A stretch of 64,000 nucleotides of DNA from G963665495 sp963667575 (GTDB taxonomy: Bacteria; Desulfobacterota; Desulfovibrionia; Desulfovibrionales; Desulfovibrionaceae). Of the stretch, positions 1 through 9,068 are shown piece by piece. Each line of letters begins with the position of its first letter. Positions within the stretch are counted from its first letter, which is position 1. The stretch spans positions 1-64,000 of the forward strand of contig CAXXHY010000018.1 in assembly GCA_963667575.2 (NCBI GenBank), read 5' to 3'. A program made the position numbers and the translations under genes. The notes beneath the pieces were generated by a model, which saw only the letters and a program-made list of their open reading frames with translations, was not told the origin of the DNA and made no database searches.

Positions 1-670
1 TAGAGCATGGTGGAATTGGTGGCGATGCCGACCTCATGGGCTTCGCCCTGAATACGCAGCCATTCCGCACCGCTGATTTTTTTGGGGCAGATCTGGTTGC
101 GAACCTCGGGCGCGAAAATTTCCGCGCCGCCTCCGGGCAGCATATCCAGCCCCGCGGCCTTCAGCTGTGTCAGAACCTCGCGTGTGGTGATGCCCGCGAT
201 CTGGGCGAAATGGGCGATTTCCACCGCGGTGAAGGCCTTGATGCCCATGCCTGGAAAACTGTCCCGGACCTTGGCGATAAGCTCGAGATAAAATGAGAAA
301 TCCAGCTTGGGGTGGCAGCCGCCCACAATGTGCGCTTCATCGGCGCCCTGGGCCCGTGCCGTGGCGAACTTTTCCAGAATGACATCCTGGTCCAGGGAAA
401 AACCACCCTGCTCGCCGAGTTCCCGCTGGAAAGCGCAGAACAGACAGCCGTTTACGCAGATATTGGTGTAATTGACGTGACGGTTGGTCACATAAAAAAC
501 CCGGTCGCCATGCAGGCCCGTACGGACATGCTGGGCCAAGGCTCCCAACCCGTGCAAGTCGTTGCAAGCAAAAAGCTTTTGTCCATCCTCCACGGACAGA
601 CGCTCCTAGCCGTCACTTTTTCATACACCCCGGCCAGGCCAAGGCGCGCGTAGTAATCTTTGCTGATCAT
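1..670 (-). CDS. mqnE: Aminofutalosine synthase MqnE (3' end outside window, one frameshift)
   Basis: Radical SAM enzyme of the futalosine route to menaquinone; it makes aminofutalosine from chorismate-derived enolpyruvyl benzoate and SAM. The start is ATG at 670 and the frame runs off the left edge. The cluster-binding motif is visible in VNYTNICVNGCLFCAF (C-x3-C-x2-C), followed by a LPGGGAEIFAPEVR segment shared by MqnE and MqnC. One base seems to be missing near 607: the first ~20 residues are in one frame and the rest, from ERLSVEDGQKLF on, in another. It is divergent from mqnD, a gene of the same pathway. MqnC is the main alternative; the phrase HVNYTNICVN fits MqnE better. The C-terminal part is not in the window. 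Confidence 0.8.
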
Positions 671-874
671 GACCGCCGCCTTATACGCTAGGTTGGCGGG
701 TCAGGCAACTCGCGCATCCGCGATAAAGCAAGGTTTCCAGGTCTATAACCTCTCATTTTACTCTACTTTTTTCATTGCCTCGAATCATTACATTTTTATA
801 ATAGACCTTATTAATCTGAGTTCATGTACCCATCGTTCCTTGCCTCTCTCCATCTTTCAGCTAGTACTCGATAC

Positions 875-1714
875 ATGAAAAACACCGCACTTTCTTTAGG
901 GTTTTCGCCCTGTCCCAACGATACGTTCATTTTTCACGCTCTGGCGCACGGGCTGACACCTTTGAAACCGAACTGGACGTTTTTCTTGCAGATGTGGAAG
1001 AACTGAACCAGGGCGTGCTGTCCGGAACGCCGGACATCTCCAAGGTTTCGGCCAGCGTGCTTCCCCACATCCTGGAAGATTACGTGATACTGCGCTGCGG
1101 AGGCGCACTGGGACGGGGCTGCGGCCCTATCGTGGTCTCTACGGAAAGCTGCGAACTGCAAAAACTCGACGGCCGCCGCTGGCCATCCCCGGACTGCATA
1201 CCACCGCGCACCTGATCATGCGGCTGACCGGCATGCACAAGGGGCCTTATGTGCCCATGCGTTATGACAAGGTTTTTCCAGCGGTCAGTTCCGGCGAAGT
1301 GGCTGCCGGGCTGGTGATTCATGAAGGACGTTTCACCTATGACCGACTCGGGCTGCACAAGATCCTGGATCTGGGGGTCTGGTGGGAAGCGGCCACAGGC
1401 CTGCCCCTGCCCCTCGGCGCCATTGTAATGCGCCGCAATCTGGGAAACCGCATGCACCTGGCCATGGAAAAAGCCATCAGGGACAGCCTGCGTTTTGCCC
1501 AGACTTCCCCGGAAGTCTCGCTGCCGTATATCAAAGAAAACGCGCAGGAGCTCGAACAGGAAATCATTTCCAATCACATCCGTACGTTCGTCAATGAATT
1601 TTCAGAGGAACTCGACTTGAAGGCGAGGCAGCACTCAAGACTCTGATCAAGCAGGCGCATACGCTGGAAGCGACCTTCCACTGCGACGAAGAGACGCTCT
1701 TTCCCGTTGGTTAA
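875..1714 (+). CDS. mqnD: 1,4-dihydroxy-6-naphthoate synthase MqnD (three frameshifts)
   Basis: Late futalosine-pathway enzyme that releases 1,4-dihydroxy-6-naphthoate from cyclic dehypoxanthine futalosine. It opens with SLGFSPCPNDTFIFHAL, the family signature, and the periplasmic-binding-protein-like fold continues in three frames. One base appears missing near 953, near 1178 and near 1615, which together restore the reading frame to the TAA at 1712. The joined product would be about 280 residues, the usual family length, ending in HCDEETLFPVG. The gene has no obvious Shine-Dalgarno. The stop overlaps that of the convergent radical SAM gene (TTAA). Three compensating losses of one base look like sequencing error rather than decay. 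Confidence 0.82.
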
Positions 1715-2770
1715 GACGAAGCCCCTGGGCAATCCGCTCCGCTCAGCAGCGTGAAAGCGGAAACCTCCGCGAATTCCACATTTCCGGAAGTGATCCCCAA
1801 GCCTTCATAGGCCTGACGCATTTCCCCCCGCCAGCCCCAGAATTCCCCCTGCACCTTTTTCGGCGCCACGAGCTTTTTGGGCAAAGCTTCCAGACCGCGC
1901 ATTCTCTCCCGAAGAAAAATATACAGAGCCAGGGACCTGACGCGCATTCCCAGGGAGGGGTGCCAGGGACCGTCCAACAGGTTGCGGCACAGGGATTCCT
2001 CGGGCGCGAGACCGATACGCAGCACCCGGATGGACTCCTGCCAGAATCGCAACAGCGCCGGAGCCAAAGCCGCAATGGTCACGTTCATCTCCCAGGGCCT
2101 GTATTCTCCACTTCTCCACAGATCCGCCAGCTTCGTACCATCCATTACAACGCACGGGTATATCCGAACCGCAACAGGTCGCAACCTGCAGGTCTGTTCC
2201 AGGTCCTTTTTCCAGAGCCCCGGGCGTATGCCCCGGCAATCCGGGTAAGAGCTGCACACCGGGCTGCAGTCCCATCTCTCTGATACGCTCCACCGCGTCC
2301 ACCACCACGTCGGCCGTATACCCGCGGCCCGAACGCCGAAGCACCTCATTGTCAAAGGACTGCACGCCCAGTTCCACCAGGGTGAGTCCGAGGTCCCGGA
2401 GAAGCCGCAGCCGTTCTTCGGATACGGCATCGGGTCTGGTGGAGCAGCGCACCGCGCGGACAAGCCCGGCATCGGCATAGCGTGCGGCCAGCTGGAGAAA
2501 GGCGCGCTGCCATTTTTCCGCCAGCAGGGTAAAGGTGCCGCCGAAAAACCCCAGTTCTATGGACGGGTGCGCTTCCGTGGCCAGGGCGTCCTGCAGGTTC
2601 TTTTCCAGGGCGTCATAGGTTTTCTGCAAAGAAAAACGCTGTTCGCCTGTCTGGAGATCCTGCGCGCAATAAATGCACTTGTTGGGACATCCGGCAAAAG
2701 GAAGAAACACGGGCCAGAGCCTGTGTTTCTTTTCCACGGGTTGGGGGTGGGCAAAAATATCTTGTGCCAT
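1711..2770 (-). CDS. Elp3-like radical SAM protein (one frameshift)
   Basis: The cluster motif FAGCPNKCIYCAQD lies about 25 residues from the chosen ATG at 2770, followed by GFFGGTFTLL and a TRPDAVSEERLRLLRDLG segment, the layout of the Elp3-like radical SAM proteins (COG1243 type). It lacks the C-terminal acetyltransferase domain of true Elp3. The substrate is unknown. An extra G in the run at 2218-2221 splits the gene; in the second frame the protein continues with KDLEQTCRLRPVAVRIYPCVV and ends at 1711. A longer reading from 3115 exists but begins with a sequence unlike the family, so I prefer 2770. Joined length is about 350 residues. Confidence 0.72.
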
Positions 2771-3028
2771 GGCCCGAGCATACAAGGTCCGGGACTTTGG
2801 CAAGCGGAAGCAGTGGATCAAAGAGGAAATCAGGTTATTTTCATTGACAAAAATCCTTTTCCCGGTGAAAAGCCTTGGTACTGGTTTGCAAAAAAAAGTC
2901 GGGATTTCGGCAGCATTCCGTTGACGAGCGAAGCTTGCGTATGTTAGGGCAACGCAGTCATGTGAACAAAATAACGAAGTGAATGTTTTCTGCCTCGAAA
3001 ACAGCACTAAAGCTCGGGATCTCGTTTC

Positions 3029-3346
3029 ATGCTTAAGAAGTACTTTCGACTCGACCGAGAATACCGAGACGCCCTGACCAACGCGAGCGTCATGGGACTT
3101 CACATGGTGACGCACACCCTGGTGGGTGCTGCAGCAGGATATTTTCTAGACCGCTGGCTGGATACGAAACCCTGGCTTCTGCTTGTCTTCCTTGTCCTGG
3201 GTTCCGCAGCCGGATTCAAATCGGTCTACGTAGATTTAAAGCAGGTCCTCCGCGGCCTGAAGGCGGCTCCGGATTCATCTTCCGAACCGGAGGCCGAGAG
3301 CGAAAAAAAAGCGGAGGCCAATGGTGACAGCAACAGTGATTCCTGA
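3029..3346 (+). CDS. atpZ: AtpZ/AtpI-type F0F1 ATP synthase accessory protein
   Basis: A 105-residue membrane protein with two transmembrane helices (about residues 25-44 and 49-68) joined by the short loop FLDRWLDTKPWLL, typical of the AtpZ/F0F1-ATPase subunit family, and a charged, Glu/Ser-rich cytoplasmic tail. The family is thought to help assemble or charge the c-ring or transport Mg2+. It is the first gene of the run atpZ-atpI-atpB-atpE and overlaps the next gene by 26 bases, so translation is probably coupled. Confidence 0.8.
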   Translation: MLKKYFRLDREYRDALTNASVMGLHMVTHTLVGAAAGYFLDRWLDTKPWLLLVFLVLGSAAGFKSVYVDLKQVLRGLKAAPDSSSEPEAESEKKAEANGDSNSDS

Positions 3347-3779
3347 CTTTAGGATGATGAACTCAGGCCTGGAAAAATGGCTGTTCGAAAAGGGCTTCAA
3401 GGAAGCTGCGGTGCGGGTTCTGATCCGCAACCAGCTCTGGCTCACCGCCGCGTCGGTTCTTTCGGCCGCATGTTTCTACTGGGTCGGATTATGGCCGGTG
3501 TACTACTTGGTAGGCGTTCTGCTCGCCACGTACAATTTCTTTTCCCTGGCCAAATTCATCCAGCAGGTGGTGCACTACAGGTTCACCAAAAGACTGTTGA
3601 TTTCACTTTTAGTACGCGTCTATGGCCGGCTGCTGCTGACCGGACTGGTGTTGGCACTGATGATCGGCTGGCTCAAGGCACCTGTGGCGGCCTTGCTTAT
3701 AGGTCTCTCCACAGTTGTGGCAACGATACTTTTTTGGGGTGGCTCTTTTATTTACGAGCAAACAGTTAAGGAGGCATAA
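3321..3779 (+). CDS. atpI: ATP synthase subunit I-like membrane protein
   Basis: About 150 residues with four predicted membrane helices (around LWLTAASVLSAACFYWVGLW, YYLVGVLLATYNFF, LLLTGLVLALMIGWL and APVAALLIGLSTVVATILFW), matching the size and topology of ATP synthase I proteins placed just before atpB. Two start choices exist: ATG 3321, with GGAGG upstream inside atpZ, or the ATGATG pair at 3354/3357, where the upstream AGG is close. I keep 3321 because its ribosome site is better. The stop is 5 bases before atpB. Confidence 0.75.
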   Translation: MVTATVIPDFRMMNSGLEKWLFEKGFKEAAVRVLIRNQLWLTAASVLSAACFYWVGLWPVYYLVGVLLATYNFFSLAKFIQQVVHYRFTKRLLISLLVRVYGRLLLTGLVLALMIGWLKAPVAALLIGLSTVVATILFWGGSFIYEQTVKEA

Positions 3780-3784
3780 GGGAT

Positions 3785-4494
3785 ATGGCAGAGGATTACC
3801 GCATCCGGTGCTCTGGTCGCACCTTACCGGACTTGACCACGCTGTCGCAGAAATGCTGGGCAATCCGAACATGGAAACCAAGCACATCGTTTACTCCTGG
3901 CTGGCAATGGTCATTCTGATCGTTTTCAGCTACTTCGCCAGAAAAAAGCTGACGCTTGTTCCGGGTAAGGTTCAGAATGTGGCGAAGTCGTCGTAGGAGG
4001 GTTGGAAGATTTTGTGGTCTCGGTCGTCGGTGAAGACGGCAGGAAGATCTACCCGATTCTCTGCGGGATTTTTCTCTACATCCTGGTGCAGAACATTCTT
4101 GGCCTCGTTCCCGGCTGCGACGCTCCCACGGCGAACATCAACACCAACGCCGCCATGGCGCTGTTCGCTTTCGCCTACTACAACCTCGTAGGCCTCTGGC
4201 GCTGGAAATTCGGCTACATCAAACATTTCATGGGTCCGATGTGGTGGCTGTCGCCGCTGATGCTGCCCATTGAATTCATCAGCCATCTTGCACGTCCGCC
4301 TTTCTCTTACTCTTCGTCTTTTCGGTAACATCCGCGGCGAAGAAATCGTGCTCGTACTGTTTTTCATGCTTGCACCCATCGTGGGCACCGTACCGATCTA
4401 CTTCCTGTTCATGATCGCCAAAGTGCTGCAGGCATTCATTTTCTTTATGCTGACCATGATTTACCTGAAGGGCTCTCTGGAGCACGCGCATTAA
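3785..4494 (+). CDS. atpB: F0 ATP synthase subunit a (three frameshifts)
   Basis: Proton-channel subunit of F0. Reading across frames gives GLPHPVLWSHL, then a YPILCGIFLYILVQNILGLVPG helix, and the essential-arginine helix LSLTLRLFGNIRGEEIV, which carries the Arg that faces the c-ring. The ORF is broken by a missing base near 3792, a missing base near 3980 and an extra C at 4299-4300. Since subunit a is needed for ATP synthase function and every segment is well conserved, sequence error is the likeliest cause. The joined length is about 236 residues, normal for the family. AAGGAGG of the preceding gene's end can serve as ribosome site. Confidence 0.85.
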
Positions 4495-4570
4495 AATCGT
4501 GAAAGCATCATCACTATTGGGGAAATGGTCGTCAGACCGAAACATACAACACACTTTAGGAGGAATCCAA

Positions 4571-4883
4571 ATGCGTAAGACTCTGATTACCCTGGTTAAC
4601 TTGATCGCCATTCTGGCCTGTGCCAGCGTAGCCTTTGCCGCCGAAGGCGCTGATGTACCTCTGGCCACCGGCCTGATCAAAATGGCTGCCGCTCTGGGTA
4701 TGGCCATCGCCGCTGCTGGTTTGTGGTATCGGTCAGGGCCTGGGCCTGAATGCCGCTTGCGAAGGCACCGCTCGCAATCCCGAAGCTGGTGGTAAGATCA
4801 TGGTTACCCTGATCCTCGGTCTCGCATTCGTTGAATCTCTTGCTATTTACGCCCTGGTTGTCAACCTGATGCTCATCCTGTAG
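4571..4883 (+). CDS. atpE: F0 ATP synthase subunit c (one frameshift)
   Basis: The proteolipid that forms the rotating ring. It has an N-terminal signal-like leader (about 23 residues, ending CASVAFA), unusual for most bacteria but known in deltaproteobacteria, then two hairpin helices. The loop reads CEGTARNPEAGGKI, and the second helix carries the proton-binding Glu in GLAFVESLAIYALV. One extra T at 4720-4722 breaks the frame inside the first helix. The ribosome site AGGAGG is well placed. The gene is followed directly by a strong terminator, so the F0 operon ends here and the F1 genes must lie elsewhere. Confidence 0.88.
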
Positions 4884-4911
4884 TATCCGGACACCGACGT
4901 AGGTTTTTTGC

Positions 4912-4940
4912 AAAAAAGGAGGCCTATTGCCTCCTTTTTT
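4912..4940 (+). terminator. Rho-independent terminator of the F0 operon
   Basis: AAAAAAGGAGGC and GCCTCCTTTTTT form a 12-bp stem with a 5-base loop, ending in a T run, 28 bases after the atpE stop. The A-rich left arm makes it potentially bidirectional. Confidence 0.85.
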
Positions 4941-5006
4941 GCCTTCATTACACGTTATCATTTTCACAAGAGGTTCGTGCTCTTGGTTACAAAAATGCAC
5001 ACTCCG

Positions 5007-5700
5007 ATGAAAAGCGAACATATTCCCAGAGCCACCATCCAGCGTCTGGCCATGTACGTCCAGGTCTTGGAAGACCTGACACGTGATGGCACGCAGGTGG
5101 TCTCTTCCGAATTGCTGGCCAAGGCCTGTTCCGTCAATCCGTCTCAAATACGCAAAGATCTCGCTTATTTTGGTGAATTCGGCGTCCGCGGTGTTGGATA
5201 CTATGTCCAGGAACTCAACGCGTCCATCAAACGGGCGCTGGGTGTTGACAGAATCTGGAACTGCGCCATTGTCGGCGTTGGAAATCTTGGCCGGGCATTG
5301 CTCAATCATACGGAATTCAAAAAACGCGGATTTTCAATTGTCGGCGCTTTTGACTGCGACCCTTTCAAGATCGGTGAAGATCTTTCCGGTCTCGAAGTTC
5401 TCTGTACAAAACGCCTCAAGGATAAAGTAGACGACCTCGGTATTGTGATCGCCATCATCACAACGCCGCCGGAACGCGCGCAGCGTGCCGCCAATCACAT
5501 TATCGACGCCGGAATCAAAAGCCATCATGAACTTTGCACCTGCCCGTATTGAAGTGCCCAGTGATGTCTGTCTGGAATACGTCGACTTTTTCCATCATTT
5601 TTACGCGTTGGCTTTTAATACCACCCTTACTCAGCGCAATCCTGACAGTGTTTCCGGCAAAGCCCAGCTCAAGCCGAAACCTGAAGCTCCCCTGAAGTAA
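5007..5700 (+). CDS. rex: Redox-sensing transcriptional repressor Rex (one frameshift)
   Basis: Rex binds operators when NADH is low and releases them as NADH/NAD+ rises; in sulfate reducers it controls energy genes, including the adjacent type of ATP synthase operon. The N-terminal winged helix reads IPRATIQRLAMYVQVLEDL and NPSQIRKDLAYFGEFGVRG; the Rossmann glycine motif is IVGVGNLGRALL. An extra A in the run 5517-5520 breaks the frame at the C-terminal part, which resumes as AIMNFAPARIEVPSDVCLEYVD in the usual Rex fashion. ATG 4995 is an alternative start four codons upstream; neither has a clear ribosome site. I found no full Rex operator next to it. Confidence 0.88.
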
Positions 5701-6043
5701 GTTTTTCCGCCCATTATTGCCAAGTTCTATATTTTCAGCCATAAATCATTCCTTTTTGGTATGGAATAAATTTCCCGTACCCTGCAGTCCCATAATACTT
5801 GCGCAACACCCTCCTGCATCGAATAACCCTCGCATTCTCTTATGGATAAAAAAAATTACCTCCCCACGGTATGCTTTTTTCTTTTTTTTGTTGCACATCG
5901 ACTTCATTTATTCTATATTATTTAGCTCTTGCGTTTGTATTTATTTTGTTTACATTCCCCTTCCGGAACGCTTAACTGCTTCCTGACGCCGGTTAAGCCG
6001 ACCGTTTTTTTCAACCTCTATAAAAGGGACAAAGCCCAGGGCC
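5701..6043. other. Intergenic region, no gene seen
   Basis: About 340 bases of T-rich sequence between rex and the SAM adenosyltransferase. No supported ORF, no clear terminator after rex, and no convincing promoter consensus. The 3' half is strongly AT-rich and probably carries the promoter of the next gene. Confidence 0.5.
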
Positions 6044-6848
6044 ATGCATCAAACCATAGCTTTACTCACCGATTTTGGCTTGCAGGATCCCTATGTCGAG
6101 TCAACTCAAGGGTGCGATCATCAAATATGCGCCCGATGCCCGTATTGTGGATCTTGGTCACGACATCATTCCCTATGCGTTGCAACAGGCCGCCTTTTAT
6201 CTTCGTGTCAGCTATTCCTATTTTCCAAAAGGCACTGTCTTCGCCGCCATCATCGACCCCAGTGTCGGCAGCAAGCGGCGTATCATCTGCCTAGATGCGC
6301 ATGGGTACCATTTTCTTGCTCCGGACAACGGAATACTTTCCCTGGTTCTCCAGGACGATCCGGAAGCAACGGCCTGCGAAATGACCGCAAGAGAATGGGG
6401 GCCCGTATGTCCGACCTTCCACGGACGCGATCTGTTCGCCCCCATGGCCGCCAACCTTTGCGTAGGGGAAAGCCCCGAGACCATGGGCAATCCCATCCCG
6501 CTGGAATCCCTGGTAAGACTCCCCCATGCGGAGCCGCAGGCCAATGGCGAATTCCTGAGCGTACGCGTAATGCATGTGGACCACTTTGGAAATGTGATCC
6601 TCAACGCGCCCATTGATCCGTGGATGAATATCTTCAAAAAGCAACAGGCCATAGCGCTGCACAGCCCCACGGCCATTCCGCTCAAGATAGCGGACAGTTA
6701 CTGCGAGCTGCATGGCGGAGGGGTCGGTTTGATTCCAGGAGGTCAGGGATACCTCGAACTCGCTCAGAACCAGTATGCGGCTTCTTCGTATCTTGGCTGC
6801 ACGGTCGGTGACGAGCTGGTGTTCGGTCCGGGAGATTTCTCATTATGA
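6044..6848 (+). CDS. SAM hydroxide adenosyltransferase (DUF62 family, one frameshift)
   Basis: Members hydrolyse S-adenosylmethionine to adenosine and methionine; relatives include the fluorinase. Visible signatures are IALLTDFGLQDPYV at the start, the central IIDPSVGSKRR, the LAPDNGILS segment and FHGRDLFAPMAA. An extra A at about 6099 shifts the frame between residue 18 and GQLKGAIIKYAPDARIV. Joined length is about 267 residues, close to family size. The stop overlaps the next start (ATGA at 6845), so the amidohydrolase is translationally coupled. The metabolic purpose is uncertain; futalosine enzymes nearby also consume SAM and release adenine or adenosyl products. Confidence 0.82.
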
Positions 6849-8008
6849 TTCATGCGGTTCGCGCCCGGCGGGTTCTCCCCATGGGCGGGACTCGCGAGTG
6901 CATGGATGATGGTTGTATTCTCTACTCGGAAGCAACCAATGAGATTCTCCAGGTCGGCAGATTTTCCGCTCTGAAAAACGAGAGCTCCGGAAAATGCGCG
7001 GACCTGGGAGACGTGGTTCTTTTGCCCAAACTGGTCATGGCCCATACGCACCTGGAATTGAGCCATACGCGCGGCCTCACCGTGCAGGGGCAGGGGTTCT
7101 CCGGCTGGGTGCAGTCTCTGCTGCAGATTCCTCTGAACCAGTTCCAGGAGCAGTCCGTCCAGGACGCCATTGCCGAGCTGCAGCGTACGGGGGTGGGATT
7201 CGTTGCCGACATTTCCAGCCGCAACGGGGCGCAACTGGCCAGAATGCTGACCGAAGCTGAAATCGACTTTTTGATTTTTCTTGAAATTTTCGGCTTCGGG
7301 AAAATTCCTTCCAGCGACGAACCTCCCTGGCCATACGGTCCGGGCAGGGAAGTGCTGGACACCCACCCGGAGCATGTCTCCGCGGCAGGACACGCCCTGT
7401 ACTCCACATCAGCCGCACGCATGCAGTCGGCGAAATCCTGGTGCGAATCCCGTGGTCTGCCTTTCAGCATGCATCTGGCGGAAACATCCGAGGAATGCCA
7501 GTTGCTGCTGGAAAACAGCGGCGAGCTTGCCAGACTTTTCAAAAAGCACGTATTCCCGAAAAATTATCAACCGCCCTGCCAGTTGCCCGTGGCCTATGCC
7601 GACAGCCTGGGGCTGCTCAACCAGCGTACGCTTGCGGTGCATTGCGTGCAGGTATCCGAGGAGGACATCCGGCTGCTTGCGCAACGCGGTACGCATATCT
7701 GCCTGTGCCCGCGCAGCAATGCCTACATCGGTGTTGGCGAACCTCCGATTGCCCTGTTCCGCAAACACGGCTGCCCGTTGAGTCTGAGTACGGACGGTCT
7801 GTCCTCCTGTCCGGATCTGAATTTATGGAACGAATTGCGCCATACGCGCGAAACACTCTGCCCGGATGTCCCCTTGCAGGAAATGCTCGAATGGATTACC
7901 TGCAACCCGGCGAACGCACTTGGAGTTTCAGGTCGTTACGGATCCCTGACTCCAGGCAGACAAGCCCGCTGGACAACGCTTCCGGAGGATCTTGCGGATT
8001 GCTTATGA
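6845..8008 (+). CDS. Amidohydrolase, candidate aminofutalosine deaminase
   Basis: 387-residue COG0402-type metal-dependent hydrolase. The metal-binding His pair is in MAHTHLELSH, further ligands in SMHLAET and AVHCVQV, and the catalytic Asp in LSTDGLSSCPDLNLWNE. The family includes aminofutalosine deaminases (MqnX), guanine and S-adenosylhomocysteine deaminases. mqnE and mqnD a few kilobases away make MqnX a plausible assignment, but the sequence alone does not settle the substrate. Translation is coupled to the SAM adenosyltransferase by ATGA. About 110 bases separate it from pyrB. Confidence 0.65.
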   Translation: MIHAVRARRVLPMGGTRECMDDGCILYSEATNEILQVGRFSALKNESSGKCADLGDVVLLPKLVMAHTHLELSHTRGLTVQGQGFSGWVQSLLQIPLNQFQEQSVQDAIAELQRTGVGFVADISSRNGAQLARMLTEAEIDFLIFLEIFGFGKIPSSDEPPWPYGPGREVLDTHPEHVSAAGHALYSTSAARMQSAKSWCESRGLPFSMHLAETSEECQLLLENSGELARLFKKHVFPKNYQPPCQLPVAYADSLGLLNQRTLAVHCVQVSEEDIRLLAQRGTHICLCPRSNAYIGVGEPPIALFRKHGCPLSLSTDGLSSCPDLNLWNELRHTRETLCPDVPLQEMLEWITCNPANALGVSGRYGSLTPGRQARWTTLPEDLADCL

Positions 8009-8055
8009 CAGCGGACGCAGACAACACGCCGATTTATTTTGTATCTGTTTTTAAC

Positions 8056-8084
8056 TTGTTCTACTTCCCTTGTTTCGGTAGTAT
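8056..8084 (+). promoter_or_regulatory. Possible sigma-70 promoter for pyrB-pyrC
   Basis: TTGTTC and TAGTAT are separated by 17 bases, about 40 bases before the pyrB start. Each box matches four of six consensus positions; no other support. Confidence 0.35.
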
Positions 8085-8122
8085 AACCAACGGTTCTTAT
8101 CATCCCCAGCCCACGGTCCGAC

Positions 8123-9058
8123 ATGGATAGAGAAAATCGATTCAATTGGCCTCATAAAGACCTTCTGTCGATCTCCCAACTGACCCGTAACGAGGTATTT
8201 CACTTGTTGGATACCGCTACGTACTTCAAGGAGATCAATACGCGCACCGTAAAAAAGGTCCCTACGCTCAAAGGGCGTAGCGTGATCCTTTTTTTTGCCG
8301 AGCCGAGCACGCGCACCAAAACATCCTTTGACGTCGCAGGCAAACGCCTCTCCGCGGACACTTTCGCCCTCGGAAGCAGCACCAGCAGCCTGACGAAAGG
8401 CGAAAGCCTCAAGGATACCGCGCTGACGCTCCAGGCCATGGCCCCGGACGCGATAGTCATCCGACACCGCCGCAGCGGTGCGGCCCAGTTCATTGCCGAA
8501 CGCCTCAAATGCGCAGTCATCAATGCCGGTGACGGTTGGCACGCCCACCCCACCCAGGCTCTGCTCGACAGCATGACGCTGCGCGAACAATGGGGCGAGT
8601 TCAAAGGCAAGACAGTGCTGATACTGGGCGACATAGCCCACAGCCGCGTGGCGCGCTCCAACGTGACTCTGCTCACGATGCTGGGCGCCAAGGTACGGCT
8701 CTGCGGTCCGCCCACATTGCTGCCTTCCGGTGTAAAAACCTGGAATGCTTCCGTTTACACCAATCTGAACGAGGCTGCCAAAGGCGTTGACGCCGTGATG
8801 TGCCTGCGCCTGCAGCTGGAAAGGCAGGAAGCCGGTCTGCTGCCAGATCTGCGTGAATACGCCCGGACCTACTGCCTGGGCTACAAGCAGCTCGAGCTGG
8901 CCAGGCCCAATGTGAAAATTCTGCATCCTGGTCCCATGAACCGGGGCATCGAAATCGATGCCGAACTGGCCGATTCTCCTGAGAGCCTTGTGCTCGACCA
9001 GGTAGCTTCCGGCGTAGCCATCAGAATGGCCACGCTGTATATTTTATTAACGCGATAA
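8123..9058 (+). CDS. pyrB: Aspartate carbamoyltransferase catalytic subunit
   Basis: First committed step of pyrimidine synthesis: carbamoyl phosphate plus aspartate to carbamoyl aspartate. The carbamoyl-phosphate loop EPSTRTKTSF sits at residues 60-69, HPTQALLD at 142-149 and the C-terminal HPGPMNRGIEID near 270. At 311 residues it has the usual length of catalytic chains. No pyrI regulatory chain follows; instead pyrC begins 10 bases later, so the two form an operon for consecutive steps. Confidence 0.95.
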   Translation: MDRENRFNWPHKDLLSISQLTRNEVFHLLDTATYFKEINTRTVKKVPTLKGRSVILFFAEPSTRTKTSFDVAGKRLSADTFALGSSTSSLTKGESLKDTALTLQAMAPDAIVIRHRRSGAAQFIAERLKCAVINAGDGWHAHPTQALLDSMTLREQWGEFKGKTVLILGDIAHSRVARSNVTLLTMLGAKVRLCGPPTLLPSGVKTWNASVYTNLNEAAKGVDAVMCLRLQLERQEAGLLPDLREYARTYCLGYKQLELARPNVKILHPGPMNRGIEIDAELADSPESLVLDQVASGVAIRMATLYILLTR

Positions 9059-9068
9059 GGAGCCTGCC

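Noticed and set aside
3785..4494. Programmed frameshifting in atpB
   Set aside because: Three shifts of mixed sign without slippery sequence or pseudoknot, in a stretch with many similar breaks, look like errors.
4940..5006. Rex operator upstream of rex
   Set aside because: TTTTCACAA is half of the expected palindrome; no matching left half is present.
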